Made by a program: the position numbers and the translations under genes. From positions 186,001 to 250,000 of the forward strand of contig NZ_SCVD01000024.1 of NCBI RefSeq assembly GCF_004297125.1: DNA of 64,000 nucleotides, given 5' to 3'. The stretch is from Phenylobacterium sp. (GTDB taxonomy: Bacteria > Pseudomonadota > Alphaproteobacteria > Caulobacterales > Caulobacteraceae). The notes under the pieces were generated by a model. The model saw only the letters and a program-made list of their open reading frames with translations. It ran no database searches and was not told the origin of the DNA. Shown here in pieces: positions 63,279 to 64,000 of this stretch; within the stretch, counting starts at the first letter, position 1, and each line of letters begins with the position of its first letter.

Positions 63279-64000
63279 ATGGCTTCCGAACCGGACAATC
63301 CTTTCGCCCGCAACAGCGCCTGGCCGCAGATGCCGCAGGCGCCGTTCCGCGTCGGGCCGCTGCCCAAGACCGGGCCAGCGCCCCCATCGGAACCCACGGC
63401 CCCGGAGCCCGCGCGCCAGACCGTGACGCCAGTGTTCACCCGCCCGGCGGGGCCGGCCGCCTTCTCCGGCCTGCCCAGGGCCATGCCGCCGGCCGCGCCG
63501 CCGCCTGCCGAGACGCGCGTCGAGCCTGCGCCCGCAGCGCCGTCCGCGCCGGAACCGGTCGCCGAAACGCCGCCTGAACCGGCCGCGCCGCCGGAACCCT
63601 ACGTCGAGCTCGCCCCTGTCATCGTACAGCCGCTGGGCGCGTCGCGTCGGGCCCCGCCGCGCAAGTCGCCCGTCCCCGCCATCGCCGCCACGGTGGTCGG
63701 CCTCGGCGCGGTGCTGGGCATCGCCTATGCGCTGAGCCGCGGCCAGGAAGCCGCCCTGAAGGCGCCCGTGGCCTCGCCGCCCGCGGCGGTCGCCATGCCG
63801 CCGGCGCCGACCCTCGCGCCGACCTCGCAACCCGCCGTCGAAACCCCGGCCGTGGCGCCGCCCGCCAAGGTCGCGGCGGTGTCCCGGCCGCCGAGCCGTG
63901 CGGCCGCCCCGCCGCCCCGGCTGGTCGTGCCTTCGGCGCCCGCGACCGACGAGGCCGCCAGCGCGCCCGTGCTCGCATTGCCGCCCGCCGCCGCGACGCC
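63279..64000 (+). CDS. Proline/alanine-rich single-pass membrane protein (3' end cut)
   Basis: An open frame from ATG 63279 to the window end (about 240 residues so far). Residues 1-130 are Pro/Ala/Glu-rich and disordered (MASEPDNPFARNSAWPQMPQ at the start), about 135-154 are a membrane helix (AIAATVVGLGAVLGIAYAL), and what follows is again Pro/Ala/Val-rich. This layout occurs in envelope-spanning proteins whose C-terminal domain (TonB-like, LysM, SPOR or peptidase) comes later, but that part is missing here. No conclusion on function. Confidence 0.72.
   Translation, partial: MASEPDNPFARNSAWPQMPQAPFRVGPLPKTGPAPPSEPTAPEPARQTVTPVFTRPAGPAAFSGLPRAMPPAAPPPAETRVEPAPAAPSAPEPVAETPPEPAAPPEPYVELAPVIVQPLGASRRAPPRKSPVPAIAATVVGLGAVLGIAYALSRGQEAALKAPVASPPAAVAMPPAPTLAPTSQPAVETPAVAPPAKVAAVSRPPSRAAAPPPRLVVPSAPATDEAASAPVLALPPAAAT

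Overview
The window reads as a chromosomal segment of a GC-rich alphaproteobacterium of the Caulobacteraceae, closest in content to Caulobacter or Phenylobacterium. The evidence is dense GC-rich coding with frequent 4-base start/stop overlaps and GTG/TTG starts, a Caulobacter-type sphingolipid locus, a TonB-receptor/SapC/cupin/tryptophan-halogenase carbohydrate cluster, a cobA-DUF2849-cysI-DUF934-cysH-fpr sulfur operon, a CtrA-type half-site and a PEPxxWA-CTERM protein. There is no prophage, IS element, rRNA operon or CRISPR array. One tRNA (Lys, anticodon CTT) is present. All assignments are by reading motifs; no database search was run.

Layout. 1-5.7 kb: a truncated acyl-CoA synthetase, an Lrp/AsnC regulator, and a divergent EmrAB-type drug efflux locus (emrB facing tetR-thioesterase-emrA around a palindrome), then a degenerate dienelactone-hydrolase-like protein and a SWIB-domain protein ending in a clear terminator. 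5.8-7.8 kb: a sugar/choline-phosphate-type nucleotidyltransferase and a soluble methyl-accepting protein with a C-terminal Cache-like domain.

7.8-22.3 kb: the most interesting block, a compact sphingolipid locus. It carries homologues of the bacterial ceramide synthase (bCerS), an LptF/LptG pair, a metallophosphoesterase, three genes corresponding to ceramide phosphoglycerate synthesis (CDP-alcohol phosphotransferase, ceramide kinase, and a protein I read as a Tam41-like cytidylyltransferase), serine palmitoyltransferase, its acyl carrier protein, a ceramide reductase, an acyl-ACP/CoA synthetase and a flippase. Together they suggest synthesis of an acidic sphingolipid (serine + acyl-ACP -> 3-ketosphinganine -> ceramide -> ceramide-1-P -> CDP-ceramide -> ceramide-phosphoglycerate) plus its own export route. 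The CDP-ceramide step is my inference.

22.5-26.5 kb: a secreted caspase-like protease with a convergent small secreted protein, a solo LuxR regulator, a PEP-CTERM protein, two terminator-like hairpins and tRNA-Lys. 26.8-32.4 kb: a TonB-receptor remnant fused to an MFS/acyl-CoA-ligase operon, a Tat-exported serine hydrolase and a second MFS carrier. 32.5-43.7 kb: LacI regulator, GH3 beta-glucosidase, TonB-dependent receptor, SapC, cupin-like, tryptophan-halogenase-like and LysE genes, with LacI-type operators in front of the hydrolase and the receptor.

43.8-47.8 kb: small proteins, signal peptidase I, an unusual ribbon-helix-helix/TM/EF-hand protein, an orphan Hpt protein and a LysR regulator. 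47.9-53 kb: a structured leader and the assimilatory sulfate reduction operon. 53-56 kb: a class III adenylate cyclase behind a CtrA-like half-site, translationally coupled to a 57-residue membrane protein, then an ATPase, small membrane protein and 3D-domain protein. 56-64 kb: GST, S1/P1 nuclease, Nudix, folD, an Mla-type ABC lipid transporter (permease with STAS domain, ATPase, MCE protein, lipoprotein), a GIY-YIG-like small protein, a YdcF-like protein, and a proline/alanine-rich membrane protein cut by the window end.
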